This document shows positions 42,598-51,064 of a DNA stretch of 64,000 nt, one piece after another. A program made the position numbers and the translations under genes. This DNA is from Methylobacterium sp. J-068 (GTDB taxonomy: Bacteria > Pseudomonadota > Alphaproteobacteria > Rhizobiales > Beijerinckiaceae), in assembly GCF_022829445.1 (NCBI RefSeq), contig NZ_JAKSXY010000059.1, positions 62,001 through 126,000 of the forward strand, given 5' to 3'. Positions within the stretch are counted from its first letter, which is position 1. Every line of letters begins with the position of its first letter. The notes below the pieces were generated by a model. It did no database searches and was not told where the DNA came from. It saw only the letters and a program-made list of their open reading frames with translations.

Positions 42598-43395
42598 ATG
42601 ACCGTTCGCCTGTTCGACATCACCTTCACGCCGGGCAACGCCGCCGACATCCTCGGCGTGGCCGCCGCCCAGCCCGCGACGCGGCCGCGCCTCGTCGTCA
42701 CCGCCAACCTAGACCACGTCGTGACGCTGGCGGAGAACGCGGCGTTCCGGGACGCCTACGAGGGCGCGGTCGCCCGCACCCTCGACGGAATGCCCCTGGT
42801 CTGGCTCGCGCGCCTGCGCGGGGCGCGCGGCGCGCGGCGGGTCACCGGCCACGACCTCGTGGCGGCCGCCTTCGCCGAGCCCTGGCCCGCCGGTCGGCGG
42901 ATCTATCTCATCTGCGCCACGGCGGCCGTCGGCGAGCACCTGACCGAGCGCCTCGTGGCGGCGGGCGCCGAGCGCACGGGCATCGCCGTCACCGTGCCGC
43001 CCTACGGCTTCGAGAACGACGAGGCCTATGGCCGGCGGCTCACCGGGGCCATCCGCGCGCACCGGACCACCCTGCTCGTCCTCGGCGTCGGGGCCCCGCA
43101 TTCCGAGATCTGGGTCACCCGCCAGGGGATGGCCCTGGGGACGCCCGTGGTGCTCGCCGTCGGCGAGGCCCTCAACGTCGCGGCCGGCCTGGTGCCACGC
43201 GCGCCCGTCTTCATGCAGCGGGCGGGGCTGGAATGGTTCTTCCGCTTCCTGCACGCGCCGCGACGCCTGTTCCGGCGCTACTTCGTGCGCTCGTGGCGCC
43301 TGCTCGGGATCGGGATCCGGACGCTTCGCAACGGCCGGCGCAAGGAGCTCGAACCGGCCGCCGCATCGGCGCACCGCACGCCGAAATCCTATTGA
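42598..43395 (+). CDS. WecG/TagA/CpsF-family glycosyltransferase (GT26)
   Basis: A 265-residue glycosyltransferase of the WecG/TagA/CpsF family. These enzymes add N-acetylmannosamine-type sugars to lipid-linked intermediates on the cytoplasmic face of the membrane. Family motifs are VVTANLDHVVTLAEN (the catalytic T and D region), RTLDGMPLVWLAR, RVTGHDLV and PYGFENDE. The late GVGAPHSEIWVTRQ and the closing MQRAGLEWFFRFLHAPRRLFRRYF are almost diagnostic of the family's C-terminus. MTVRLFD at 42598 is the preferred start, with GAGGA just upstream; an in-frame start 17 codons earlier is open. With the triple glycosyltransferase and the chain-length protein it makes an exopolysaccharide block. 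Confidence 0.88.
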   Translation: MTVRLFDITFTPGNAADILGVAAAQPATRPRLVVTANLDHVVTLAENAAFRDAYEGAVARTLDGMPLVWLARLRGARGARRVTGHDLVAAAFAEPWPAGRRIYLICATAAVGEHLTERLVAAGAERTGIAVTVPPYGFENDEAYGRRLTGAIRAHRTTLLVLGVGAPHSEIWVTRQGMALGTPVVLAVGEALNVAAGLVPRAPVFMQRAGLEWFFRFLHAPRRLFRRYFVRSWRLLGIGIRTLRNGRRKELEPAAASAHRTPKSY

Positions 43396-43513
43396 GACCG
43401 GCTCCGCCCGTTCGAAGCCGAGACGGTCTCGCTCAGCCCGCGCGGCGCCTGAGCGAAGCCCGAATCCGCCGTCCCGAGGGGAGCGACCGGATTCGGCATG
43501 ACGCGCCGGTCCC

Positions 43514-44086
43514 TCACCCGACCGCGAACAGCTCCGGCCGCCTCAGCCGCAGGGTGAGCACGAGCGCCAGGGTCTTCAGGTCCGTCAGTTCGCCCCGGTC
43601 GCTGCGCGCGGCGAGTTCGGCCAGCGGGATCTCGTGGACGGTGATGTCCTCGTGCTCGCCGGCGACGCCGCCGCCGCGGCCCGTCCGGTCGGACGCTTCG
43701 TAGGCGGCCAGGTACAGGTCCATCTGCTCGGTGGAGATTCCCGGCATGCTCCAGCCGCAGGTGACCGGTTCGAGCGCGCCGAGGCGCACCCCGGTCTCCT
43801 CGTAGGCCTCGCGGCGGGCGCCCTCCTCCGGCTCCGATTCGTCGAGCAGGCCGGCCGGTGCTTCGAGGATGCTGGCGATGCCGGCGGCATAGAAGGCCGG
43901 CGTGCGGAACTGCTCGACGAGGAGCGCCACCCTGCGGGTCGGATCGTAGGGAAGGACCGCGACGGCGCGTCCGTGATCCTCGATCTCGCGCGCGAGGCGG
44001 GTCCCGTCCGGCATCGTCACCTCGGCGACGAGGAACCGGCTCCAGCCATCGTGCACGATCCGGGTGCCGCGGATGATCGGCGCCAT
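43514..44086 (-). CDS. Nudix hydrolase, NDP-sugar/ADP-ribose pyrophosphatase type
   Basis: A 190-residue Nudix hydrolase of the NudF/NudK subgroup. The Nudix box GX5EX7REUXEEXGU is present as GLLDESEPEEGARREAYEETGV at about residues 79-100, written here as two overlapping parts: GLLDESEP and EEGARREAYEETGV. The N-terminal strand region VLPYDPTRRVALLVEQFRTP is characteristic of ADP-sugar pyrophosphatases. Substrates are probably ADP-ribose or GDP-sugars; the exact one cannot be read. It is soluble. It converges on the WecG-like gene, with a 118-bp gap. The TusA-like gene lies 73 bp upstream on the same strand, so the two may share a transcript. Confidence 0.85.
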   Translation of the reverse strand: MAPIIRGTRIVHDGWSRFLVAEVTMPDGTRLAREIEDHGRAVAVLPYDPTRRVALLVEQFRTPAFYAAGIASILEAPAGLLDESEPEEGARREAYEETGVRLGALEPVTCGWSMPGISTEQMDLYLAAYEASDRTGRGGGVAGEHEDITVHEIPLAELAARSDRGELTDLKTLALVLTLRLRRPELFAVG

Positions 44087-44159
44087 GCTGTTCTCCCCTC
44101 AGCGAACCGCCTTCCGAGAAGCGGCCAAGACGAGGGGGACCTAGCAGCGGGTTGTCGCA

Positions 44160-44432
44160 TCAATGAGGCGGGACCTGCGGGATTTCGGCCACGGCCTTGC
44201 GGATTGTGAAGGACAGGTGCGTCGCGCTCCGCTCCTGGCTCAGCAACGCATCGCCGGCCTCGCGCACGAGGTTCGGAATGTCGATGGCCGCCATGGGATC
44301 GGTGCAGATCACGGTGAGCACGCCGCCGGGCGGAAGGAGGCGCAGCGCCTTGCGGGTGCGCAGGGTCGGCAGCGGGCATTTCAGGCCGCTGAGATCGAGG
44401 TGCGTCGGTCCGCCGGCCTCGTCCGTATTCAT
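44160..44432 (-). CDS. TusA/SirA-family sulfur carrier protein
   Basis: A 90-residue TusA-like protein. The LSGLKCPLPTLRTRKAL segment carries the CPxP motif whose cysteine (about C19) accepts persulfide sulfur. GGVLTVICTDPMAAIDIPN is the second family block. TusA relays sulfur from a cysteine desulfurase for tRNA thiolation and other pathways. In many alphaproteobacteria small TusA homologs serve other sulfur-transfer roles, so the exact pathway is uncertain. The full family length is kept. It is followed on the same strand by the Nudix gene. Confidence 0.85.
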   Translation of the reverse strand: MNTDEAGGPTHLDLSGLKCPLPTLRTRKALRLLPPGGVLTVICTDPMAAIDIPNLVREAGDALLSQERSATHLSFTIRKAVAEIPQVPPH

Positions 44433-44498
44433 GCACCCGCCTCGCCCCGCAGCCCCTCACGCGGGAGACCTAGAGCAGGACACGACCGGCTTCGACAG

Positions 44499-44535
44499 AA
44501 AAATCCCGCCCCCGGCGGCAGCCGGAAACGGGATT
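44499..44535 (-). terminator. Rho-independent terminator of the glycine/tyrosine-rich gene
   Basis: On the minus strand AATCCCG pairs with CGGGATT around an inner CCGGC/GCCGG stem, followed directly by TTTTT (44503-44499). It lies 47 bp after the stop at 44582. A second hairpin, CCGGGTGCC/GGCACCCGG at 44550-44569, sits between and could also slow transcription. Confidence 0.65.
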
Positions 44536-44581
44536 CACGCGAGGGCCGCCCGGGTGCCAGGGCACCCGGAAGGTCGAGCAC

Positions 44582-45037
44582 TCAGTAACCGTAACCGTAG
44601 GCCGGGTAGCCATAGCCATAGGCCGGCGCACCGTATCCGTAGGCGGGGGCGCTGTAATAGCCGTAGGCGGGGGCACGGTAGCCGTAGCCGCCGCCGTAGC
44701 CGACACCGGCGTAGCCACCGTCGTAGTAGCCGTAGCGGGGCGCCTGGCTGGCGGCGATGGCGCCGCCGATGATGCCGAGGGCCGCACCGGCCGCGAGGGC
44801 GCCGCCGACGCCGGGGCCGCGACGATAGCCGCCGTAATAGCCACGGCCGTAACCGCCGCCGTAGCGACCGTAACCGCCGTAGCCGCGATAACGGACGTTC
44901 TCGACGCTCGCGTTACCGCCGGCGACCTGTCCGGCATTCAGGGCCGGCAGCGGCGCGGCCTGCGCCGCGGTGAAGGAGCCGGCCGACAGACCGATGGCGG
45001 TGGTGCCGGCGAGGGCGAGGGACAAAATTCGCGACAT
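44582..45037 (-). CDS. Secreted glycine/tyrosine-rich repeat protein
   Basis: A 151-residue protein with a signal peptide (MSRILSLALAGTTAIGLSAG, cleavage near AQAAP). The mature part is dominated by glycine and tyrosine. An RYGGYGRYGGGYGR-like stretch (about residues 50-72) precedes a hydrophobic glycine-zipper helix (GGALAAGAALGIIGGAIAAS, about 77-96). About 50 residues of APAYGY/YPAYGYGY repeats follow to the end. The glycine zipper suggests insertion in a membrane or self-association, and the Tyr/Gly tail looks disordered. GGAGA precedes the start. Similar low-complexity envelope proteins are common in Hyphomicrobiales; their role is unknown. A good terminator follows. Confidence 0.7.
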   Translation of the reverse strand: MSRILSLALAGTTAIGLSAGSFTAAQAAPLPALNAGQVAGGNASVENVRYRGYGGYGRYGGGYGRGYYGGYRRGPGVGGALAAGAALGIIGGAIAASQAPRYGYYDGGYAGVGYGGGYGYRAPAYGYYSAPAYGYGAPAYGYGYPAYGYGY

Positions 45038-45248
45038 GCGAGCGTTCTCCGTCTCAGGGTGAAGTTAGCCTGGAAACGGCAAAGTTGGCGATCCGTTCCA
45101 GAATCGCCACAGTCAAGCTTCGAAACCGGGTGCGTTCAAGCACATTCGCGGGGCGGCCGCGCGTTCTCCCCGCCCGGGACGACGATGCCGCGCGCGACGC
45201 TATCCTCCCGCGCCATCCGGACGGCGATGCGGCGACCGCGTCGCCTCC

Positions 45249-46616
45249 TCAGAACACGCAGGCGGTGAAAGCCGGTTCCACGGAGCGCTGCCAGGGGCCC
45301 TCGTAATCGGCGAGGCGCTCCTCGGCGAGGGAGCGGCCGGCGGCCACGATGGCCTCCAGGGGCTGAAGGTACCGGGTCTCGTCCCGCCCCTGCGCATCCC
45401 GGCGCGCGCGGGCTGAGAGCCCCGCGCGGGCGATGGCGAGCACTTCGGCCGCGACGGCGCCGAGGGGACGCCCCGCGATGCGCGCGGCGAGGCCGAGGCG
45501 CGGCACGGTGGCGCGCAGGCTCTCGCGGTCGCAGGCGTTCCAGCCCTTGGCGATGTCCCAGGCGGCGGCGAGGGCGGTCTCGTCGTAGAGGAGCCCGACC
45601 CAGAAGGCGGCCTGCGCGGCGATCATGGCCGGACCGCCGACATCGGCGCCGCGCATCTCGATGAAGCGCTTGAGCCGGACTTCGGGGAAGGCGGTCGAGG
45701 CGTGGTTGGCCCAGTCCGAGACCGTGGCACGCTCGCCCGGCAGGGCGGCGAGGCGCCCGGCCATCAGGTCGCGGAACGAGGCGCCGGAGACGTCGTGATA
45801 GGTCTCGCCGCGCTTCACGAAATACATCGGCATGTCGAGCAACCAGTCGACGTAGGATTCGTAACCGAAGCCGGGCTCGAAGGCGCGGGGCAGCATGCCG
45901 GTGCGCTGCGCGTCCGTATCCCGCCAGATCTCGGAGCGTCGGGAGAGGAAGCCGTTCGGGCGGCCGTCGGTGAAGGGCGAGTTGGCGAAGAGGGCGGTCG
46001 CCACCGGCTGCAGCGCCAGGGCGACGCGCATCTTGGCGACCATGTCGGCCTCCGAGGCGAAGTCGAGATTCACCTGGACGGTGGCGGTGCGCAGCATCAT
46101 GTCGAGGCCGAGGTTGCCGACCTTGGGCATGTAGCCCGCCATGATCCGGTAGCGGCTCTTCGGCATCACGGGCGTTTCACCCTGAGTCCATTTCGGGCTC
46201 ATGCCGAGATCGAGGAAACCGATGCCGAGGGGATCGGCGACCCGCGCCGTGGCCTCGAGATGCGCGCGCAGCTCCGCCGCCGTGGCGTGCACGTCGGGCA
46301 GCGGCGCGCCCGAGAGCTCGAACTGCCCGCCGGGCTCCAGGGAGATCGCCCCACCCTCGGCACCCGCGAGGCCGATGAGGTGGCCCGCATCCTCGATGGC
46401 CTCCCAGCCGGTCTCGCGCCCCAGGCCCTCGAGCAGCGCCCGGATGCCGGTCTCGCCGGCATAGGGCACCGGCCGGTTCCCGTCGCGGTAGAACGGCACC
46501 TTCTCGTGCTCGGTGCCGATCGCGAAGCGTTCGCGCGGCTTCTCGCCCTCGGCGAACCACGCGATGAGTTCGTCCCGCGTGGTCAGGGGCGTCGTGTCGG
46601 ACGTATCGCGCGCCAT
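45249..46616 (-). CDS. gshA: Glutamate-cysteine ligase, plant/alphaproteobacterial type
   Basis: A 455-residue glutamate-cysteine ligase, which makes gamma-glutamylcysteine from glutamate, cysteine and ATP as the first step of glutathione synthesis. It belongs to the GCS2/plant-type class found in alphaproteobacteria. Visible motifs include RFAIGTEHEKVPFY, AISLEPGGQFELSGAPL, SRYRIMAGYMP, MMLRTATVQVNLDF, and ANSPFTDGRPNGFLSRR with WRDTD near the substrate site. The later WANHASTAFPEVRLKRFIEMRG block is diagnostic of the class. It is cytoplasmic. GAGG lies 6 bases before the start. It stands as a monocistron upstream of rsmE on the same strand (125 bp apart). Its product supports the gamma-glutamyl metabolism suggested by the two GGT genes. 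Confidence 0.95.
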   Translation of the reverse strand: MARDTSDTTPLTTRDELIAWFAEGEKPRERFAIGTEHEKVPFYRDGNRPVPYAGETGIRALLEGLGRETGWEAIEDAGHLIGLAGAEGGAISLEPGGQFELSGAPLPDVHATAAELRAHLEATARVADPLGIGFLDLGMSPKWTQGETPVMPKSRYRIMAGYMPKVGNLGLDMMLRTATVQVNLDFASEADMVAKMRVALALQPVATALFANSPFTDGRPNGFLSRRSEIWRDTDAQRTGMLPRAFEPGFGYESYVDWLLDMPMYFVKRGETYHDVSGASFRDLMAGRLAALPGERATVSDWANHASTAFPEVRLKRFIEMRGADVGGPAMIAAQAAFWVGLLYDETALAAAWDIAKGWNACDRESLRATVPRLGLAARIAGRPLGAVAAEVLAIARAGLSARARRDAQGRDETRYLQPLEAIVAAGRSLAEERLADYEGPWQRSVEPAFTACVF

Positions 46617-46741
46617 GCGCTGCCTCGTATCGAAGGTCGTTCAGAGGAGAGGCGCACCGGACCGCAGCGGCGTGGCCCCTGTCGGGATACCCTGCTCCAT
46701 AGGCCAGCGGACGGGCGCGAACAACGCGGCGTCCCGCAGCC

Positions 46742-47494
46742 TCAGCGTGCGTCGCCCAGCACCGCCTGGACCAGGGCGAGCACGGAAACGGCCGCCGTGT
46801 CGGCCCGCAGGATGCGCGGGCCCAGCGACAGGGCCACGGTGTTGGGACGCGCCAGGATCAGCGCGCGCTCCTCCGGCGCGAAGCCGCCCTCCGGTCCGAC
46901 CAGCACGGCGAGCGGGGGCGGCGAGGCCGGGTCAGCCGCCTGCCGCAGGGCCAGGACGGGGTCGGAGACGGCCGCGTCCTCGTCGCAGAACACCAGCAGG
47001 CGCAACGGGTTGAGCGCCGCCAGCGCCGCCGGGAGCTTCACCGCCTCGGCCAGTTCGGGCAGGCTGAGGATGCCGCATTGCTCGGCCGCCTCGACGGCGT
47101 TGGCCCGGATCCGGTCGGCGTTGAGCCGCTCGCCTTGCGTGTATCGGGTGAAGACGGGCACCAGGGTGCCCGCGCCCATCTCCACGGCCTTCTGCGCCAT
47201 GTAATCCAGCCGCGCGGTCTTGAGAGGAGCGAACAGGTAGTGGAGGTCGGGCCGGGGCGGCTGCCGGCGTGTGCGCTCCCGCACGATCAGGTCGGCGCTC
47301 TTGCGGCCGGTCGGCGCGATCTCCGCCCGCCACTCGCCGTCGCGGCCGTTGAACAGCAGCACGGGATCGTCCGGGCCGCGCCGCAACACGTTGAGGAGGT
47401 AATTCGCCTGGGCTCGATCGAGGGGGAGCGTCGCGCCCGCGACGAGGTCGGCCTCCACGTGGAGGCGGGGAGCGGTGAAATCGTAGGCGGCCAT
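46742..47494 (-). CDS. rsmE: RsmE, 16S rRNA (uracil-1498-N3) methyltransferase
   Basis: A 250-residue RsmE, which methylates U1498 of 16S rRNA with S-adenosylmethionine. The N-terminal PUA-like part (RLHVEADLVAGATLPLD, NYLLNVLRRGPDD, LLFNGRDGEWRAEI) leads to a SPOUT knot with YLFAPLKTARLDYMAQKAVEMG, AVEAAEQCGILSLP, VLVGPEGGFAPEE and the closing LGPRILRADTAAVSVLA. All are family signatures. The frame continues upstream for about 190 codons, but the start at 47494 (MAAYDFTAPRLHV) fits the family length. It is divergent from the small secreted-protein gene at 47780. Confidence 0.95.
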   Translation of the reverse strand: MAAYDFTAPRLHVEADLVAGATLPLDRAQANYLLNVLRRGPDDPVLLFNGRDGEWRAEIAPTGRKSADLIVRERTRRQPPRPDLHYLFAPLKTARLDYMAQKAVEMGAGTLVPVFTRYTQGERLNADRIRANAVEAAEQCGILSLPELAEAVKLPAALAALNPLRLLVFCDEDAAVSDPVLALRQAADPASPPPLAVLVGPEGGFAPEERALILARPNTVALSLGPRILRADTAAVSVLALVQAVLGDAR

Positions 47495-47779
47495 GCTGCG
47501 CGTGGTCGCGTGCCGCTCGGGCCCTGTCAACGCGGATGCGGCCCTGGCGGCGGGCTGATGCGAAAGCGCAACACGCCGCAACATTGCGCCGGGAATCCAC
47601 GCCCGATCGCGCCACGGGGTTTGCGGCTCGAAAGACGCCACATTCCTATGCCGAAACGGCAACAGGGACGGGTCGCGCGGGATCTTCGAGCGCATCCCGA
47701 CGCGAATCAGGCAATTCCGCAACCGGTCCGGGCTCGAACCCGCCGGGGGCGTGGATTGGGGGAGAAAGGATCTCAAGGC

Positions 47780-48238
47780 ATGTCGTTCAAGACCATCGCG
47801 GCCCTGGCCGTCGTCGGCGCGGGCCTCTTCAGCGGCCAGGCCTTCGCGCAGAACGCCGAGTGCGGCGCCATCCAGCAGACGCTCCAGGAGCGCAAGGATC
47901 TCGTCGCCAAGGCGAACGCCGCCTCGGGCTCGAAGAAGAAGATGACGCCGGCCGAGGCCTGCGCCCTGTTCGGCAAGCTGCAGGCCAACGGCACCTCCGG
48001 CATGAAGTGGATCGCCGCCAACAAGGAATGGTGCTCGATCCCGGATTCCTTCGCCGAGGGCTTCAAGGCCGATCACAACAAGGTCTCGGGCATCCGCACC
48101 AAGATCTGCGGCATCGCCGCCCAGGCCTCGAAGATGGAGGCGCAGGCCAAGGCCCAGGCGCAGAATGGCGGCGGCGGCGGCCTGCTCGGCGGTCCGGGCC
48201 TCACCGGCAGCCTGAAGATGCCCCAGGGCGCACTCTGA
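47780..48238 (+). CDS. Secreted small protein with paired cysteines
   Basis: A 152-residue protein with a signal peptide (MSFKTIAALAVVGAGLFSGQAF, cleavage after FAQ). The mature part is helical, with four cysteines in two separated pairs (AECGAIQQ, EACALFG, EWCSIPDSF, KICGIAAQ) that could form disulfides. A glycine-rich spacer (NGGGGGLLGGPG) lies near the end. AAAGGA lies upstream, 10 bases before the ATG. The overall plan resembles small periplasmic proteins of unknown function that are widespread in Hyphomicrobiales. The frame is open far upstream without signal peptide or ribosome site. It precedes ubiA by 63 bp on the same strand. Confidence 0.7.
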   Translation: MSFKTIAALAVVGAGLFSGQAFAQNAECGAIQQTLQERKDLVAKANAASGSKKKMTPAEACALFGKLQANGTSGMKWIAANKEWCSIPDSFAEGFKADHNKVSGIRTKICGIAAQASKMEAQAKAQAQNGGGGGLLGGPGLTGSLKMPQGAL

Positions 48239-48301
48239 TCCGGTGCGAACTCGTCACCCGACGCTCCAGCTCGTGACAAGACCGCGCCCGGCATCCCGCT
48301 C

Positions 48302-49261
48302 GTGGACGGCGTGACTGCGCCGGACGCCGAGCACCGCGTCGCCGATGCGGTGCGGGGACACTGGGTCGATCGCCGCGCCCCGCGCGCCGTGCGTCCCTAC
48401 CTGCGGCTGGCGCGGATCGACCGGCCGATCGGCTGGTGGCTGTTGCTGCTGCCGTGCTGGTGGTCCGCGGCCCTCGCCGCCATCGCCTCCGGCGCGGCCT
48501 ATCCCGACCCGGCCCACCTCGCGCTGTTCTTCATCGGCGCGGTGGCCATGCGGGGTGCGGGCTCGACCTACAACGACATCGCCGACCGCGACCTCGACGC
48601 GCAGGTGGAGCGCACCCGCTCGCGTCCCCTGCCCTCGGGACAGGTGCGGACGCGACAGGCCGCGCTGTTCCTGGTGGCGCAGGCGCTGGTCGGCCTCGCG
48701 GTGCTGCTGCAGTTCAACCGCACCGCCATCCTGGTCGGCATCGCGTCGCTGGTGCCGGTGGCGATCTACCCCTTCATGAAGCGGGTGATGCCGGTGCCAC
48801 AGGCGGTTCTCGGCCTCGCCTTCGCGTGGGGCGCGCTGATGGGCTGGGTCGCGGTGTTCGGGCGCCTCGATGCGCCGGCCCTGCTGCTCTACGGCGGCAC
48901 CATCGCGTGGGTGGTCGGTTACGACACGATCTACGCGGTGCAGGACATCGAGGACGACGAGATCGCGGGCATCCGCTCCTCGGCCCGCTTCTTCGGGCGC
49001 CGGATGCGGGGGGCGATCGGTCTCTGCTACGGGGCCAGTGCCGCGCTGATCGGAGCGGCCGCGATCCTGGCCGGCACCGGCCTCGCCGGACTCGTCGGGG
49101 TGGGGCTGTTCGCCGGACATCTCGCGAGACAGGTGCTGCGGCTCGACACGCGCGACGGGCGCGGAGCGCTCGGCCTGTTCCGCTCCAACCGGGATGCGGG
49201 CCTGATCCTGTTCCTGGGTCTCGCGGCGGACGCGCTGATCCGCCACCTCGTCTCCGGCTGA
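48302..49261 (+). CDS. ubiA: UbiA, 4-hydroxybenzoate polyprenyltransferase
   Basis: A 319-residue membrane prenyltransferase of ubiquinone synthesis. It attaches the polyprenyl tail to 4-hydroxybenzoate. Two aspartate-rich motifs are intact: NDIADRDLDAQVERT at about 98-112 and YDTIYAVQDIEDDEIAG at about 210-226. About eight or nine membrane helices are apparent (for example IGWWLLLLPCWWSAALA). It starts with GTG at 48302; the N-terminal 30 residues are a hydrophilic tail. It converges on the DUF6101-like gene with only 10 bp between. Confidence 0.95.
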   Translation: MDGVTAPDAEHRVADAVRGHWVDRRAPRAVRPYLRLARIDRPIGWWLLLLPCWWSAALAAIASGAAYPDPAHLALFFIGAVAMRGAGSTYNDIADRDLDAQVERTRSRPLPSGQVRTRQAALFLVAQALVGLAVLLQFNRTAILVGIASLVPVAIYPFMKRVMPVPQAVLGLAFAWGALMGWVAVFGRLDAPALLLYGGTIAWVVGYDTIYAVQDIEDDEIAGIRSSARFFGRRMRGAIGLCYGASAALIGAAAILAGTGLAGLVGVGLFAGHLARQVLRLDTRDGRGALGLFRSNRDAGLILFLGLAADALIRHLVSG

Positions 49262-49271
49262 GGCCTCGCCC

Positions 49272-49769
49272 TCAGCAGCGGGCGCCGGAGATGATCTCGC
49301 TCTCGCGGTGGATCAGTGGGCGCACCGGCAGCGCGCCGGTCTTGCGGCGCACGAGGAAGCGCGGACGACGGCCGTTGAGCAGGCCAACCCGGCGGCGCAT
49401 GCGGGTGCGGCCGAGGGCCACCGGGCCGAGCTGCGCCGAGACCACCGCCAAAGCCCCGTCCTCCTTGACGATCATCCGGGGCAGCCCGGACTTGGCCGCG
49501 CAATCCCGCCACAGGGCGACCACCTCCTCCTCGCAGAACGGCCCGAGCCGGGAGACCACCGCATCGGCGGCATCGACGAGCAGGAGGTCGAAGCGATCCT
49601 CGCCGCAGGCGTCCGAATCGTCCTCCGCGAAGGCGAGCGCGATGCCGACCGGGCGCCAGGCGCCCGTGCGGCCGAACACCGGCAGGGTCGAGATGGTGGC
49701 GGACGAAGCGATGTCGAGGACCGGAGCGGCACCCGCCGAAGGGCCATTCATGTTCGCGAAAGTGTTCAT
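49272..49769 (-). CDS. DUF6101-like conserved protein
   Basis: A 165-residue soluble protein. The start MNTFANMNGPSAGAAPVLD at 49769 is chosen because the frame upstream has no credible protein. Its C-terminal half is basic (RTRMRRRVGLLNGRRPRFLVRRKTG in two adjoining arginine-rich segments) and the central part acidic (AFAEDDSDACGEDRFDLLL). I recognise it as one of a conserved alphaproteobacterial family I know as DUF6101, but the name is from memory and the function is unknown. The ribosome site is weak, while a strong one with a 6-codon frame lies upstream (see 49816-49836). Confidence 0.65.
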   Translation of the reverse strand: MNTFANMNGPSAGAAPVLDIASSATISTLPVFGRTGAWRPVGIALAFAEDDSDACGEDRFDLLLVDAADAVVSRLGPFCEEEVVALWRDCAAKSGLPRMIVKEDGALAVVSAQLGPVALGRTRMRRRVGLLNGRRPRFLVRRKTGALPVRPLIHRESEIISGARC

Positions 49770-50111
49770 GGCTCGTACACCCTGTTGGCGTCGGCAATCT
49801 CTATGGACCGCCCGTCTATGACAAGCAGATTTGCATCTAACCTCCTCCAAGCACCTTAAGAGTGAGCGTTAAGCGAGTGTGGACGAGGCTGAAGCACTCG
49901 GAATGCTCAACGTTTCCTTGCCGCGATCGTAGACATTGGCCCGTATCGACATCTGCGCGGCTCAGCTTGTGACAAGTCCAAGGGCACCCTACAACGGGTG
50001 GGCCGCCGCGCTCCACGCCGATCTCTTCCCGCTGACGCCTCCCCGCCGATGCCTGCGGGACGGACGGCACCTCGAGCGCAGCGATCGCCCGCCAGAACCC
50101 GACGGAGACGC
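49770..50111. other. 342-bp divergent intergenic region with an upstream mini-frame
   Basis: No full gene is supported. On the minus strand, the region carries the strong ribosome site and six-codon frame listed separately, and a short AT-richer stretch around 49800-49880. On the plus strand it should contain the promoter of the cysQ-like gene, but no clear -35/-10 pair is obvious. Confidence 0.45.
49816..49836 (-). other. Six-codon leader frame with a strong ribosome site
   Basis: On the minus strand GGAGGAGG (49848-49841) is followed 4 bases later by ATG and the frame MQICLS, then TAG. It lies 46 bp before the DUF6101-like start, whose own ribosome site is weak. It could be a leader peptide that controls translation of that gene, or it may be coincidence. 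Confidence 0.3.
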
Positions 50112-50939
50112 ATGTCCGACCCGATGTCACCGGAGGCCACGCACGCCCTCGTTCCGGCGCTCCGCGAAACGATCCGCGAAGCGGCCGCCCTCGCCCTGCC
50201 CTTCTACAAGGCCGGCCGGCAGACCGGCGCGCGGGTCTGGTCCAAGGCCGGGGGCTCGCCGGTGACGGAAGCCGACGTGGCGGTGGACACGTTCCTGAAG
50301 GTGCGGCTCAGCGCCCTGCTTCCGCGCGCGGCCTGGCTCTCCGAGGAAACCAGCGACGACGCGGTGCGCCTGAGGGCGGACCTCGTCTGGATCGTCGATC
50401 CCATCGACGGGACCCGCGCGTTCATGTCGGGGCATCCCGACTGGTCGATCGCGGTGGCGCTGCTCTCGGCGGGCCAGCCCGTGCTCGGCTTCGTCCACGC
50501 CCCGGTGACGGACACGTTCTACGAGGCCGTGGCGGGCGCCGGCGCCACCCGCAACGGAGAGCCCATCGCGGTCTCGGATCAGGTGGCCATCGAGGGTGCC
50601 CGCGTGACCGGGCCAAAGCCGATGATGGACCGCCTCGCGCGCGGAGCCGCCCGCGACGGCGTGCCGCCCGAACTCGTTACGGTCGAGCGCGTGCCCTCCC
50701 TGGCCCTTCGGGTGGTGCGCGTGGCCGAGGGCTCCATCGATGTGGGCTTGGTCTCGCCGAACGCGCGCGATTGGGATCTGGCCGGCGCCGACCTGATCCT
50801 GCGGGAGGCCGGCGGCTCGGTCAGCGATCTCCAGGGACGGCCGACCACGTATAACCGCCCGGACCCCGTGCACGGCGAACTCGTCGCCATGTCGCACGGG
50901 CTGCGTGACGCCGTGGTGGACGCCATCGCGCCTCGCTGA
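50112..50939 (+). CDS. CysQ-like 3'(2'),5'-bisphosphate nucleotidase / inositol-phosphatase family
   Basis: A 275-residue member of the lithium-sensitive phosphatase family. WIVDPIDGTRAFMSGHPDWS carries the metal-binding DPIDGT motif at about 98-103, and WDLAGADLILREAGG is the second metal/closing motif near 220-234. An SEETSDD segment matches the first glutamate. The family includes CysQ, which hydrolyses PAP/PAPS and recycles sulfonucleotides, histidinol-phosphatases and inositol monophosphatases; sequence alone does not decide between them. The FMSGHPDW segment is typical of histidinol-phosphatase or IMPase branches of alphaproteobacteria, so the CysQ name is tentative. The cys genes are 6 kb away. 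The start MSDPMS at 50112 has GGAG upstream. Confidence 0.8.
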   Translation: MSDPMSPEATHALVPALRETIREAAALALPFYKAGRQTGARVWSKAGGSPVTEADVAVDTFLKVRLSALLPRAAWLSEETSDDAVRLRADLVWIVDPIDGTRAFMSGHPDWSIAVALLSAGQPVLGFVHAPVTDTFYEAVAGAGATRNGEPIAVSDQVAIEGARVTGPKPMMDRLARGAARDGVPPELVTVERVPSLALRVVRVAEGSIDVGLVSPNARDWDLAGADLILREAGGSVSDLQGRPTTYNRPDPVHGELVAMSHGLRDAVVDAIAPR

Positions 50940-50983
50940 CCCGTCGCGGGGCGTGTCTCCGCCGGCGTCGCAGACATGCGAAA

Positions 50984-51005
50984 ACCCGGCACCTGCGTGC
51001 CGGGT
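50984..51005 (-). terminator. Terminator hairpin between the cysQ-like gene and the small minus-strand gene
   Basis: ACCCGGCAC (50984-50992) and GTGCCGGGT (50997-51005) form a perfect 9-bp stem with loop CTGC. The minus-strand transcript from 51065 would read this followed by UUUU (the AAAA at 50981-50984 on the plus strand overlaps the stem end), so it mainly serves that gene. It may also stop the plus-strand transcript. Confidence 0.6.
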
Positions 51006-51064
51006 CCAGCGAAATTTACGGGGGATGCGGTGCCGTCGCGCTCAGGCACTCCGGCACCAGGGGC

